64,000 bases of DNA from Eumeta japonica (GCA_005406025.1 BGZK01000842.1:62001-126000); one strand, 5' to 3'; positions 1 to 12,620 are shown, counted from the first letter of the stretch. Notes: generated from the letters alone by a model not told the origin. Program-made: numbers and translations.

Positions 1-620
1 GGACACTCGTGCTGGTGCACGTTAATGAACCCCATTCGTTCCGACCGCAGCGCGCCGCGTCCGTGATTCAAAAACGAATCTCCGGAACAAGAGCGCGTTA
101 TTGCCGGCGGCCGGCTATCACACGTGTCGGTCGGCCGGCTGCGGCGCGGCGCGTGAAAACGGCGCGGTGAAAACCGAAAAAAAAAACGAACGACTCAGAA
201 AAACACGAATCGAGTTCATGTTAATATTTGAAGTATTTTTATTTGAAATTTCCATTTACACCGTCCGTCCTCCTATGCTTACCCCGCCGCCGCCCCCCCC
301 CTTACGCGGCTCCCGCCGACTCGCTCCCTCCCCCCGCGACACTCATACATATTCATTCGATGCACCCTCCTTCACATCCACTTTCTCGTGCAAGTCGAGT
401 GCCCTTTACACCTAACGAAGGGCGGGCCCCGATTTTCAGTTGAGAAAATTAAAAACAATTTTCCGCCGTCGAAAACTTTGGAGTGCTCGCGAACGCCGCG
501 ACTGAAGCGTTCGTCTCCCGGCGAGATGATAGGACGGCTGATAATTGGATCTGCAGTGTTTTGGCGCCGGCGGTGGAGGCGTTTCCTTTGATTTCGGAAA
601 ATACGTTCGAGATGCGGATT
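1..620. other. GC-rich island, no gene recognised
   Basis: Much richer in G+C and CpG than the surrounding AT-rich DNA, especially 20-170, 280-430 and 480-590. It contains C-runs near 290-300 and a T-run at about 628-640. Several short open frames cross it, but they overlap in different frames, carry low-complexity proline or arginine tracts and match no family I recognise, so they look like a by-product of low stop-codon density. A promoter or conserved non-coding block is possible. Confidence 0.3.
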
Positions 621-719
621 TACAATTTTTTTTTTTTTTTGGACACGAGTGTTTTGTTACCTACGGTAATTAGACGGTTATCGAGTGCTGAAATCAAATT
701 CTAGTTGATGATATAAATA

Positions 720-1620
720 GCGGTGTGTTATTATGAAAACAGTTTTTTCTTTATCCTAAAAGATCATAGGTAACCGTATACTTCGTACCATAGTATGAAA
801 TTTTAATAAGATTCTCGTGTCATGTTTAAGTAACAAGACACGAAATTTATGTCCATACCGTAAGCGTTGTGGACACTATTTGGCGGAGCACTAAATAGAA
901 GGAAAACATAAGTAACATTAAAATACATATATTGTCAATCGAATAAGACTTCGCTTAATATATTAAAAAAACTATCATAACTTATTCTCTATTTCTTATA
1001 CTATTGAAATTCTTGATAAATCATTAGTTTATTATTATTATAATATAAAACGATACTATACATAGAAAACAAAGTAAGCCTTAATATATTCAGCGAGAAA
1101 CAAAACTGTATAACCTTTTAAATTACATTGAATTATTACCTGTGCTTAAAAAATATGTAATAATTGTATTTTATACACCATACGTACAATTACATGTATG
1201 GTGCGACTATGCCATTTATGTCCAATTTTGTAAAATTAAAACAAAAAATAAACACAGAGACGTTAAACGCAAAGACACGATTCTTGTCAACTTATTTGTC
1301 CGTTGAACAAAAGACTAATAACTAAATCTGGAATATATCACAATAAATATTATACGCGTCTGGAATTTACTTCTTAAAAACGATTGTCTTTGACTATAGA
1401 ATAGGCAAAACGGGTAAATAAACGCATCTCTTATAATACTGAAAGCATGTATGTATTTGCTTTTATTTTCTTTTAAACATTATCAATAATATTAAATATC
1501 AATATTATTAGATGCAAATAAAAAAAAAAAAAGCCTTCCCGGAGGGAGATCTAACCCCGCTCTCCCTTGTGACAGGAGGAGTACTGACCATAAGTAGCAC
1601 TACACTGCCGAAGATGTTAA
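720..1620. other. AT-rich stretch, no gene recognised
   Basis: No coding signal. The only odd spot is 1517-1600, where an A-run is followed abruptly by a GC-richer block. That could be the edge of an old retroposon, but I cannot name it. Confidence 0.4.
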
Positions 1621-1667
1621 AAATCAATTAATATAGTGAATTACGACAGAAAAAAATTTCGCTTTTT

Positions 1668-1760
1668 AGTTAAAGCTTGTATTAATTTCACTCCTCATAA
1701 AGTTTCCATACCGGGTGTCTTACATAAAATCGATTCTCGGTGAATAAACTCCATAAAATA
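1668..1760 (+). repeat. Dispersed repeat, copy 1 of 2
   Basis: This segment aligns by eye with 9611-9706 on the same strand. Shared blocks in order are TTAA.GCTTGT.TTAATT, CCTTCATAAA-type, ATA.CGGGTG, AAAATC.AT and TAAACTCCA.AAA. The two copies are diverged but collinear over about 90 bp. The family is not one I recognise, and no terminal features are evident. Confidence 0.5.
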
Positions 1761-1799
1761 TAACAAACACGAATATAAACAAAAATAGGCTTCAATTGC

Positions 1800-2080
1800 A
1801 CCACAACCCGCGCCAGACGGGAATCGTAAAGAGTAAACGTGCCGCTGTCCCGGCGGCGCGCGTTCGGCTGCAGGTTCGGGGTTTTCATTTCGCGCGACTC
1901 GGGCCGATATCGGCTCGTCGGTCCACTTCATGGCGCGCACACCCCCGCCCGCCCGCGCAATAGGGATGTTTTTTAATAGAATCGTATGTCCGTTTGATTT
2001 CGTACCCTCCTGTCGGCGTCGCCGTTCCGCTATACGAGTTACCTTGTTCCGTACCGGTCGACGGCCGTTGAGTGTGTCGC
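1800..2080. other. GC-rich island, no gene recognised
   Basis: This island includes CpG-rich stretches at 1845-1870 and 1930-1962. The overlapping minus-strand open frames have no recognisable domain and differ from each other, so I do not call a gene. It could be a conserved non-coding or promoter element. Confidence 0.3.
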
Positions 2081-2099
2081 GATTAGAACCGAACTGATG

Positions 2100-3059
2100 C
2101 TTCGTAATACTCATACACTATAATATCGAACCTTTGATGGAAAACAGATTCGATTTATTCTAGCTCTGAATTGTGATCGAGTAATGAATGATATATTTTC
2201 ATTTGCATATTTAACAGAGAAATTAATACTTTGTATTTTTGTTTAGGAATAACCGTTTCTTTTATTTATTTTTTTATAGGGTAACTATTTTTTGTAACTG
2301 AATTTTAACAGCTAGAACCAAAAATGCTCAATAGAATAAAAGGGCATGTAATATAACTTTTTCGAGTTTGTATATTACATCTCAAAGGTTGATTAATAAT
2401 CGACTATCAGATCGACAGTTTAATCTGAATTTTACTATTCATCAGACGAAATCTATTTTTAGGATTTGATAGCCTAACCATTTATTGATCGATTGACCGA
2501 CTTGAATATCTTCGCTCCAAATCTATTTATATTGAAAACAGAGAAATCGATTAAGTTGGTGGTTAAGTTATCTTTGTGAGAATAATTCCTCGATGTTACT
2601 TGCTTCTTTGTGGGTTTTAGGTTTAGAATTCTTTGTATTTATTTAAATAAAACTAACGAGTCTTTATCAATGCAGCTACAAAAAACAGATTTACCAGCCT
2701 ATTCGCTTTCATTTTCTATCTTTATGTTTTATGTCTGTCCGGATGTTACAGCTGTAGACGTTGTTGTTTGCGCAAGTGATATATACAATTTAGAATTATT
2801 TTGGCTTCGCGAATGTTCTAGGATATACGACTCGTTAGTCCATCTAGCATCGAGACTAGTTAATAAGTCAATTAAAAAAATATACAATGCTATTACCCAA
2901 CTGCATCTTCGTTTGCTTCCATGTACTACAAGTTTTTTTTTTCAGAATATGAACCACATTAACAATTCGATTTTGTAATGAGGAACTGAAATTAGCCTGA
3001 CCACGGAAGTATCGTCTCTTTGAACTAATTGAACGATGGCGGTCACAAGCAATGGACGC

Positions 3060-3062
<3 letters not shown>
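2100..3062. other. AT-rich stretch, no gene recognised
   Basis: I see nothing supportable here. The open frames are short and low in complexity. Confidence 0.4.

Positions 3063-3115
<53 letters not shown>
3063..3115. repeat. (TA)n microsatellite
   Basis: Uninterrupted TA dinucleotides over about 53 bp. The apparent Tyr-Ile repeat frames on both strands are only translations of this tract. Confidence 0.95.
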
Positions 3116-3118
<3 letters not shown>

Positions 3119-3519
3119 ATCTCTCAATCAGCGTTATCGGCCTTCGACTGTTGATTGGCATGGAATTAACCGTCCAACAGTTTCCATGGTTTGGCGGGGT
3201 TCCAACTTTTTGATTTGATCTTTACGCAGTCAGGTTTTCATTATTTTTAGTTCATTTGTCGTATTTTGCATCTATGAATCATACAGCCGAATGGTAATCG
3301 CTTAAAATTAAAATGCATTCCAAATGTATTAAGAATATAAAATTTCGATATCTTTGTATCACTTGAAAATTATTAAAATTATTTTAAGATAGAATTATAT
3401 ATTATAATTTATATTTTATCAATACACTTTTTTTTTCTGTGTATAGTTACTCTTATCTTAAAAATAACTACCCTATAGATAGTACTACTAGATACTGGGA
3501 GCTTGTAAAGGAAATATGT

Positions 3520-3640
3520 CACAGGACCACATCGGCGGTGACGTAGCGCAGGACAACGGAAGTCGGTGGCGCCACCCGGAAGCGGCAGTGGCGCCACCCG
3601 CCGGAACCGGACGTCGCCACCGCCTTGACCGAACTAAATG
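3520..3640. repeat. GC-rich block with two GTGGCGCCAC palindromes
   Basis: Two copies of the palindrome GTGGCGCCAC lie at 3566-3575 and 3588-3597, inside a short direct repeat with a CGGAAG or CGCCGGAA flank. The same palindrome core recurs at 39135-39148. No gene is recognised. A protein-binding or structural role is only a guess. Confidence 0.5.
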
Positions 3641-3649
3641 AGCGGCGTT

Positions 3650-4780
3650 TAATTTGACAACATTATTTATGTGATGCTGCGTGAAGGTTTATTACCTTAT
3701 ACACCATGACTGTTGATTTATGTGCATTTTGAATTAAAGGAAACTAAAAATAGTAACTTAGGTACTCATAAGCAATTTAATGAAATAGTATACTTATGAA
3801 TTTTATGGTTACAACCATTTGTTTATACAATATGAAAAAAGTTTATTAAAAAAGCAATTCTCCATTTCCTGTATTTATTTGTGGCTTGTATTTGGAAATG
3901 CTCGTTAAAGAACGATTTATGTTAAAGTTAAAGTTGGCGTCAGAAAAATTCCATCACGGCGAGAGTAAATACACACACTAAGCTATTTAGTCCACACGCA
4001 GGCTTAAAGCGTAAGTTATGAAAACAAGCGGTATAAAAGAAACCGGTCAAGCAGAAGTCGCACTCGCACAGTAAGGGTTTCGTACCATCGTACACTATTG
4101 AACATTGTATACTTTTTAAAAATAGATAATGAAAAACAAGAAGAAAAGTTAAGACTAAACAGGAAACACCGAAAAAATACGTTTTTTGTATGGGCCCGCT
4201 TTTGGTCCTTAACTTTACCTTATTTTTATATATTTATTTAAAGCGTTTAGGTATTGGCATTATTAAAATCAAGGAAATATGTCTAAAAAACAATTTTCCT
4301 GTATGGAGATTCCCTTTAATTTTTTATTTAAATTTATTTCTATTATTTATTGTTATAGCGACAATAAAAATTTCGAATAGACATTTGAAATTTAGGTAGA
4401 CACCTCTACCTATTTTATGGATCGTGAGATACAGCCCGCTGATAGCAGATTTAAAAATAAGTCCTGTTGACACCCTTTGGATACGAATCTTGAAAATCAT
4501 GATTATCAATATTTGTATTATTGTTATTATTTATTTGTATGTGCACAAACAACATAATATGTGTTAGTGAAATGAAAGTGATTATGATAAATCACACTCA
4601 ATTTAGATCCAAAATAAAATAATTATATTAATCGATACTGATAAGTCAGTCTTTAAGAACAGGAGAATATTTATATTTTGTCAGAAATTTCATCAGTTTT
4701 CTTCAAAATAATTTTTGAACATATAATTAGACGTAACAGCTCGTAGATAATACATTTTGATGTTCTATCAGATACATGCT
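3650..4780. other. AT-rich stretch, no gene recognised
   Basis: No domain, repeat or RNA signal that I can support. Confidence 0.4.
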
Positions 4781-4789
4781 CTGTTAAAA

Positions 4790-4950
4790 CCGGCAGTCTT
4801 CTGATTTGGGCACCGAAATGGCGAGGGACGAGCTAGATTATAAGAACTCGGAGCGCAAACAGTTCCCTCTCTTCCATAAGGGCACACAGGGCACAGACCC
4901 GAGGCCCCCGGTAAGATGGGGGCCCCGGGATGCCAACATCGTCGTCTCAC
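4790..4950 (+). repeat. GC-rich block of probable repeat origin
   Basis: The composition changes sharply to GC-rich between about 4800 and 4950. An open frame runs through it, but the frame has no recognisable domain. It sits just upstream of the 23-bp minisatellite at 5019-5152, so the two may belong to one inserted unit. Confidence 0.3.
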
Positions 4951-5018
4951 TTGTAATTAAAATTACATTCTATTTTCATTCACATAATACTTTATTTTTT
5001 AAAAGTGTTCCGAACTTT

Positions 5019-5152
5019 TATGTACCCAAAGGTCTAAGTTCTATGTGACCAAAGGCCCCGGCTCGGTGCGTCTAAGGACCCTGACTCTGTGTCTAAGAGC
5101 GCTGACTTTGTATGCCCAAGGACCCAGCTTCCGTGTGCCCGAGGGCCTCTGC
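5019..5152 (+). repeat. 23-bp minisatellite, about six units
   Basis: Units begin at 5019, 5042, 5065, 5088, 5109 and 5132. Four are 23 bp and two are 21 bp. The approximate unit is TGTGTGCCCAAGGACCCTGA plus a short CTC. It is GC-rich inside AT-rich DNA. A 23-bp period would shift the reading frame at each unit, so it is unlikely to encode a repeat protein. Confidence 0.75.
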
Positions 5153-5159
5153 ATAACTT

Positions 5160-5649
5160 AAGGCGGCCTTGAACTCAAATCAAAAGAATAATTACGTTTT
5201 ATTGAGTCGTTGTCCAAAAAATAAGATTATTAAAAAATGCATAAAACGATTTCTTATCCATCCACGAATGAAGCAAGGATTTTACTTTGTTGCTTTTGTT
5301 TAACGCAGGTCCTATCACACTTTAATCATCTCGCTACTAATGTGGAGTTTCCCCACAATATTTTCATTGCGGGTTGTAATTTAACTCGTACTGATCAATG
5401 ACTGATTGACAACCCACCTACAAATTGTAACATAACTGTCTACAATCCAACAAATAGTGTATTATCTCTATGGAAAACTTAAACGTTGTCCTTCGTCACA
5501 TACAATGAACATATATCTAATTAACATACAAAGGAATACTTTTATATTGCTGAGTTAACTTTAACTCAGTATGTCATAAACATAAAATGATAGAATAAAG
5601 AAATTTAATTGCTAAAATACGAAATTCACTTGCTCGTTTCATGTCAGTA
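5160..5649. other. AT-rich stretch, no gene recognised
   Basis: Nothing supportable between the minisatellite and the Helitron terminus. Confidence 0.4.
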
Positions 5650-6684
5650 CTAGCTTTTGCCTGCGGCTCCGCCCGCATGGAAATACAATTAATTCGTCAT
5701 TTTTTATACCAAGTAAGGTTATTATCATCAATACGGATTTAAGGTCCGATTTCACAGCTAGTACCGCTTCTATTCTCTGTTACAATCCTTCGTCTCTCTT
5801 TTTCCCATTCGCGCTATCTCTCGATTACGATATCGACCCCGATATACTTATTGATTTCGGTTTCTTGTGAATTATTTCACAGTCACATATTAGGAGGAGA
5901 TATAAAATATAAATGCATACAATCCATAATATATTCTGTTTCGTTACTAAATTTCATTTAAATCCGTCCAGCCGCTTATGCGCGATTAAGTTACAAACAA
6001 TTAAACATCGACACAGATAATCACTTTTGTAACATACGTAATTTAACAATAGACGCAATGTATAAACCCTACGGTTCGTTTTAATTTGCTTTGAACTCCT
6101 TATCATGAATCTATTATTATCAATCGTATAGTTGCAATACGATGGTATTTATATGATTCGACACTGTCTCTTACTCTCTCGTCTCCCTCTCAATCCTCAT
6201 TCCCTACTCTAACACCGCTCCTCCTCTAAACAAAGCAAAAAATAATCTTGACCGACAAATTCAAATAAAATAATTGACTATTATTTTTTTTAGTTATAAG
6301 GAGTGATACACATAAACATGCAAAGAAATAAACCTATATTTTATGTACCGATTAATTATATCAGTTTTCCAAATTTTATCAAAATTGGTTGACATTGTTG
6401 AGTTATAAGTAGACATACAGACAAACAGATTGAAAGATAAACAAACAATGAATTATATACGAAAAAATGGAGTGCTCTATTAGTGCATTCAAGGTCATTA
6501 AAATCCACCTATTTTTGAACCAGGAAAAACTATACAAAGGAACGGACAGACAACAAAAATTAGGTTGTGTCCTTCCCCGGGACCCAAACTATTTCCATGC
6601 CAAATTACATCTAAATAGGTTCAGGGGCTTAAGCGTAAAGAGATAACAGACAGATACACTTTCGCATTTATAATATTAGTATGA
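5650..6684 (-). mobile_element. Helitron-type element, probably non-autonomous
   Basis: Read on the minus strand, the element starts with TCATACTAATATTATAAATG at 6684 and ends with a short GC hairpin (GCGGGCGGAGCCGC) followed by CAAAAGCTAG at 5650. A TC start, and a hairpin a few bases before CTAG (the CTRR rule), are Helitron hallmarks, and the 5' sequence matches the common lepidopteran type from memory. The interior carries the usual 'aaattt.atcaaaat.ggtt' blocks near 5946, 6366 and 6600, with CAGACAGA stretches. No Rep or helicase coding is visible in its 1.0 kb, so it would have moved in trans. The base before the TC is T rather than the usual A, so the exact 5' limit is uncertain. Confidence 0.75.
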
Positions 6685-6689
6685 ATTTT

Positions 6690-7400
6690 GACTAGATATA
6701 TTTGCAAACCAAAAATAACCATGCTAGTGTATTTAAAAAAAAAATGTTTTGAATAAAAATTACGTATGAAACATTTAAAGAACTCACCCAAATATATAAT
6801 TTAAGGAAATATAAACTTCGATCAACCATTGGTTTCACTGAAACTTTCGAAACGAGCGAAACATCGCGACAAATGCCTCCTTCATTACTCGATAAATCAA
6901 AGTCCGCACAATTTACGTAAACATAAATAACACAGCCGAGAGCCAAACATCCATCAAATCGTCATATATATCCATCAAAGCCCGAGGGATCCCCCGGCCG
7001 CGGAGACATAAAAACGCGATATCCCACAATGCGGGGAAAATTCTTACCCCAACGCCAAAGAACAATGGGACAAAATGAAAGCAAAACTTAGTATAATTAA
7101 TTTCGAGTACTCAACGCTTTTGTAATAAATCGTTTCATCCACGTATAAATTTTATCCGGGCCCCCGGCCGGCTTGGGGACGGACGGGGCGTCCGTGTCCG
7201 TCCCTCTCTGGCGTAGGGTCGTTTGCATAATTTCACTACACCTTTCTCTTTCGGAGATCTACGAGATGATTTTCAGTTTCACCGAGTCCTATTAAGGTTT
7301 CTGTCATAACGGAAGCACCTTTTCGAATGAATGTGGACGTTATTTGTACAATAAATAAAGTTTATTTTATCTTCTCATAGTTAACATCTGTAAGCCCTTC
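6690..7400. other. Non-coding stretch with two small GC islands
   Basis: GC-richer patches lie at about 6985-7015 and 7155-7215. The second contains a GGACGGACGGGGCGTCCGTG inverted motif. No gene is recognised. These patches resemble the other short GC islands spaced through the window. Confidence 0.3.
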
Positions 7401-8921
7401 GAAGTCGCGTTACAAAGGTAAAATTCAGCGAAATAATTTCCCTTGGATATCGGAGGCAGCGGCGTTTGTGCAGTACGAATAGAGATAAAGCGTTAATAAT
7501 AAATTTCGTAATCTGGCCTTGTTGAGGTAAAGAAGAGATAAAACGCTTTGATTGTTGAAGCAGTCAGCACCACCTCGAGTTCTCTTGAAACATCTGCCTG
7601 TAGGCTTCGAAAGAGCTTTGTGGCGATTGTATAGGTCAAATTTAAAACAAAGCAATGTCTTATCTCGTAACCATAAGTATTTTACAGTGTTACAACAAAA
7701 CTGAACAATCATCATGGAATAGTGTTTATCTATTTGTTGTGCCAGATTTTCCAGAAAATTATAGGTAATAGAAAGTTGAGATTTGATATTAAATAAGAAC
7801 AGTAGTAAATCGAGAATTCTTGACAAAAGAGCAATAGCAACAATAATACTAAAAACATAAAATGGTTTTTACATTCTATTTTTGAGATAAATAAAAATGG
7901 AGGTTAGGATCTTTTCTAAATGAAAATCGATATACTTGTAACATATGTTAGTACGGACAAAATAGGCAATTAAACTTGCAACTACACTTAAATATTAGTG
8001 AAACGATTCAAGATAGGAGTCGGAATTTTGCATTCATAGTTCCATACTAATGAACGAATTTGTAATTGCACTAAATTGAATGATACAGGTAAAACGGGTA
8101 TCACATGTCTGATATGAATATCTAAAATTTGTACACAGTTTTAGTTTAAGATAATTTTCATTAAATGTATTTAGACTTTTATAATATACGGTTAAAAAAT
8201 TAGAGGGGAACAGGATGAAAGGCTTACCAACAAATGTGTACCGACTTTTCGGCTTATTCATATACACTCTAGGGGTCCTATAGGGATTCTGTTTTTTTTT
8301 ATACAAACTTACGGAATCCTATAAATCGTTGTTCTCGCAAGGACACCTTTTTTATCCGAGCACTGGTTGAAATTGTGATTTGGCAGTTGAAAAAGCGAGT
8401 TGGAGTGACTACAGTTAAGGGTGTTGCCGAAAACCGTTGTTCTTGTCTATATGCTTTTGTAGGGTCAGTACAAGAAAATTGAGTGCATCAGCTTCAGTGT
8501 GGTGTCCGCCCTTTCTTTGACTTGTTAGCTTTGCCTCATCTTTCGCGTACATTCTATTGCTGCTATAGAAATAATTTTATATTGCTCACATATTTCAATT
8601 TCATTGTATATTATTGTGGTTTGTGTCACGCATCATGCCGTTTTGATATTGTGACATCTCTTAAAATTTTATCAAAAATTTGTACGGTTTTAAGACTTTT
8701 TCATTACATATTTAGTTAGGTTTTTTCTTTCAATTCGTATTCATGGTACCTAGGCTTCTACGACTTGTGCGATTCAGACTATATTCATCTTTCACTACGA
8801 ATCCATCTTGTTGAAGCACACGACGTCATGCACTCAAATGTGTAACTGCTTTGCTTTATGCATACTTGGTATTTTAAAAAGGTTAAAATTGTAGACATGT
8901 ACATATATAGACATGTACATA
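7400..8921. other. AT-rich stretch, no gene recognised
   Basis: A minus-strand open frame of 133 codons at 7425-7826 has no recognisable domain. One frame of that length is about what chance gives in this much AT-rich DNA. Nothing else stands out. Confidence 0.4.
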
Positions 8922-9060
8922 CGAGAGCAGTGACGGCTCAGTGGTTAAGTGCGTTGCCTTCAAACCAGCAGATAATAGGTTAATAATAGGTTCGACCCCG
9001 ACCACGGCCAGATCGACTAATGCGATCTTAACTTATGTGAAATCATATCATATGCTCCGT
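8922..9060 (+). mobile_element. tRNA-derived SINE, copy 1
   Basis: An internal RNA polymerase III promoter is visible. The A-box-like ACGGCTCAGTGG is at 8933-8944 and an exact B box, GGTTCGACCCC, is at 8989-8999. The body continues CGACCACGGCCAGATCGACT, which aligns with the second copy at 24816-24960. Just before the B box, the string AATAGGTT is duplicated with an 11-bp offset, and copy 2 lacks this. The surrounding DNA does not fold into a tRNA cloverleaf by eye, so it is a SINE rather than a tRNA gene. The 3' limit is approximate. Confidence 0.7.
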
Positions 9061-9533
9061 ATGATTAGTTTTGTAATATGTTTGCCAACTTTTTTTTGTT
9101 TATCACCCATCTATTAAAATGTAATATGCACTTGAAAAAAATTTGTGTTCAGCTTTGACACGCAACTAGAGTTTACTGTTTAAGTGCGATTGTTTTTGAA
9201 TATACAAGGCAAGCGAATGAATAAACATACTTTTGTTTATAGTGAAATAATGTTTATACTTTTTATCATATCTGCTTGTACTGATACTATAAAATATGAT
9301 ACATAAGTCACGTTCCATAAAAGGTAGTTACAAGTTTATGAAAATTATACCTTAAATAAAAATTTCTGCAATTACAATTAACTCTTATCAAACTAATAGG
9401 TATTATCCAACTACAATATTAGATAGTATTATATGAAAGAATCATTCCTACTTTTAGTTATAATAATGATATAAATTATTGAAAAAGGTTTTATATAGTT
9501 TAATTTTAAAAAAATTCTGACAGCGGTGGTTCG

Positions 9534-9569
9534 CTTTGCACTTTGCACTTTGCACTTTTACGCTTTGCA
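9534..9569 (+). repeat. CTTTGCA heptamer tandem repeat
   Basis: Three perfect consecutive CTTTGCA units (9534-9554) are followed by an interrupted fourth at 9563-9569. It lies just upstream of the dispersed repeat at 9611. Confidence 0.85.
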
Positions 9570-9610
9570 CTTGAACGCAGTGTTACCTGTATAAAAATAC
9601 GTAACGCTTT

Positions 9611-9706
9611 TGAATTAACGCTTGTTAATTGCACCCTTCATAAAATTTATATATCGGGTGCCTAATATGAAAATCAATGCTGAAGGAGTAAACTCCAAAA
9701 AAAAAA
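9611..9706 (+). repeat. Dispersed repeat, copy 2 of 2
   Basis: Collinear with 1668-1760: TTAA.GCTTGTTAATT, CTTCATAAA, ATATCGGGTG, GAAAATCAATG, GTAAACTCCA. This copy ends in an A-run at about 9698-9707, which would suit the 3' end of a retroposed sequence. The family was not recognised. Confidence 0.5.
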
Positions 9707-9709
9707 ACT

Positions 9710-12300
9710 GTATGAATCAATTAAGCATGAAAGTTGTCTTCAAGTAGTGGAAACTGATGTCGATAACTTTCGCTTCATATAAACTCAATCGTTTGTTAAT
9801 TACGGTAAACTCACGTCAATTGTTGTGTAAGTAGATGTAATTCACTTTGGAACCATACATTGTATTTCAACTTGCTATTTTATGTTTGGAATTACAACTA
9901 TAATTTATGCCCGCAACACAAACTATTGTGACATGAGTAACCACTAACTGCCAAGTAAGAACTTTGCTTGTACTATTTACTCGTGTGATTGTACAGTGAG
10001 AGGTACTGTGTGATTAAATTCACATTTTCCACAAAAATGCATTTGTAGAAATGCATTTTTTGGTAGATAAGAATGAAAAATTGAAACACTTGTAGTTACA
10101 CCACGTCTGTCTGTCACGTCCGTGCCTATGTCACAGCACTGAACCGCCCTGCTTGTCATCGATTTAGATGAAAAAATACAGGTAGGTATTTTATGTAAAA
10201 CATCACACGCTTTTTTACACCACTGATAAAATATGGGTAACTTTCTATATTTAAAATCGACCTATGTTTTTTTTCTCGTGGAATATAATTTAGCATGTGT
10301 TTAAAATATATAAAAAAAATTAAAATGATTTTTCTCTTAGTATACTTTAGATTTTTATGGACTTCCTAAGGTGTTTATTTATTTATTAAGCCGTTATTAG
10401 AGGAAGGGAAACTCCTCTAATTTTTAAACGATATGTTTCATAAGTGTAAAAAAAAAGCATCACATCATTAAACGATGTATATAAATTCAATAAAAAATAC
10501 TGGGAATAAAGTCTGTTAACAAGTTTTTTGTATGTGGATGTAAGAAAAACTTATTGACATATGCTATTCAAAACATTAATTTTCAGATTTCAATAGTAAC
10601 AATTTAATATCTCAATGATTTAAAAAGAAGAACATAATTCCTATTAGATTTAAGCTCGTCCAATTGCAATTTTGTCATCGCTTTGTGTGTTGCTACGAAA
10701 TCCTCGATTCGAAAGTCCGATTGCCACCTTGGACGGTTTTATTTTAATACAACAACTTGAAAAGAAGTAAAAACCTCTGATCACAGCATTAGCTGTGCAT
10801 ATAATATTTTGACACTATTTATTATTTCACTTCACCTTATAGCAAAATATTTTTAAAATGTTATTGAGTTGTCTATTTATTTATAATGTGTATAGTTTTA
10901 TTAGCCGAATTTTTTGGACAGCAAAATCATTTTAAATGTTTTTATCGAATAAGTACATACTAACAAAGATACCTTTCACATTGTCATATTGAGGATAGTA
11001 ATTTAATACTAGGCAGAGACTTTGCAGATAGTACGTCGTTATGATTAATAAAAAATTCCGTTTAATCTTAAGGGTGCCCCAGTCTGAACGTTCATAAGTA
11101 CGTAACCGCAGCAGAAGCAATGACGATAGCAAAATTATCAGCAGATCTCCGAGGATAAGTAAATGAGAAGCTTTGGGCGTCCCGGGAGAGGCCTTACATG
11201 AAAGGATAAGACGGAAACTTGGAAAGCTGTGGAGACGTTGATATTGCTATTATTCTTTGATCATTTGATCATTTAAAATTAAATTATACACTGAAAGTAC
11301 TGCAGTTTTACATCAAAAAAAAAATATACGATTTATTTAACAAGTTTAATTTTACGTAGATTTATTTTATATCTACACAGATGGATATTATTCACGAGTA
11401 TCATTCGTATAAAAATATATAATTCAACAAAGTATTTTATTTAAACCATTTTAACTTGTTTTTTTGTTGCTAGGAAATGAAATAACTATCTTTTTAGTCC
11501 ATTAATTTACATCAATATTCCTAATTTTGTATGTATTTATTTCAAATTAAACTATTTTTTCTTTTACTTCATGTGATAAAATTTCATTTATGGCAGTTAC
11601 CTTATTCTACAAATGTACTTAAAACTTGCATTATAATTATGTTTTAAATGAAGAAATATCGGGAAAATCAGTTTGTTTTTTTTTTCTTCAAAATTAATAA
11701 TGTAACTGTTTCTGAAATCATGATAAAAAGAAACTGTTTCTGTACCTTATTCAATTAGGACAGCCCTTTCTCTTCGCTCGCGTCTCTGCCCAAGATAAAT
11801 ACTGAATTGACATGGTTTTATTTTATTATTAACATTTAGCTTATATTCCTGAAACGTGAAAATGCACTGAGTACGAATATTTTTTGGAAAGGAAAAAATT
11901 AAATACCCTAAGCAAATTCTAAAAATACGTTTAAATTTTTGAGTATATGAATAGATTCATGTTTACAGTTTCGATCGTAAGATAACATTCTTATTGATAT
12001 CTAAGAATTCGTTGAACAAATATTTTTCTGCTTTACAACTACATTTTATTTTGTGGTAGAAGCGCGCGCGCGCATTATTTCCCTTCCGTTCGCATTACAT
12101 CCAAAAACAACATACGTTATTTTAAGTAGAAGTGCGCCCCACGATCAATAGTGAGCCACACCTTTTTAGGTGTCTATCCTCTTAAGATAACATAAAAGAC
12201 GCATCGCAATGTGGTACCTAACTTTTATTCTTGCATTAAAGTTCCATAAATATTTACATTTTCAAATAGATCGGAAATTCATTTCAACCTTGAATAAGGA
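9710..12300. other. Long AT-rich stretch, no gene recognised
   Basis: Only minor structures are present: a 12-bp hairpin around ATGCATTT at 10033-10060, a 9-bp hairpin ATTAGAGGA/TCCTCTAAT near 10395-10420, and a GC alternating tract at 12063-12074. No coding or RNA gene signal. Confidence 0.4.
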
Positions 12301-12419
12301 TATAACGTATGAATGTCCTCTCGTACACTGATGTTCTATATTATTCTAGCTTATAGTTCCGGACACGTACGCGTGGACAGAGAACCCATTTTGATTTTCA
12401 TCAAAACTTCAATGCTTAA

Positions 12420-12620
12420 CTTGATTCTGAATCCATTCCCAATACTATATAATCCTATTCCCAATTCCTTTTCTCTTCCTTTCTCACTCGTACTCTTTCT
12501 CGCTTTCCCTCTAACTCTCGCTATCTTTCCCTTTGATCCTCTCACTCCATATTTTATATTTTTCACCTCTTCCCCCCCCCCCTTTAAGTCTTTATCTCTC
12601 TTTGTCTTACCCTTCTCATT
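12420..12620 (+). repeat. Pyrimidine-rich low-complexity tract
   Basis: A strongly C/T-biased strand built from diverged 'tctttccc' and 'ctcactc' strings, with a C-run near 12571-12581. Open frames on both strands here are products of the bias. Similar tracts occur inside the Helitron (about 5760-5860, 6165-6230) and at 25760-25920 and 30120-30430. Confidence 0.6.

Noticed and set aside
2868..3218. Frames with Tyr-Ile repeats on both strands
   Set aside because: They are translations of the TA microsatellite.
7425..7826. 133-codon minus-strand frame, hydrophobic start
   Set aside because: I briefly considered a chemoreceptor fragment, but no receptor motif appears. About one stop-free run of this length is expected by chance in this much sequence.
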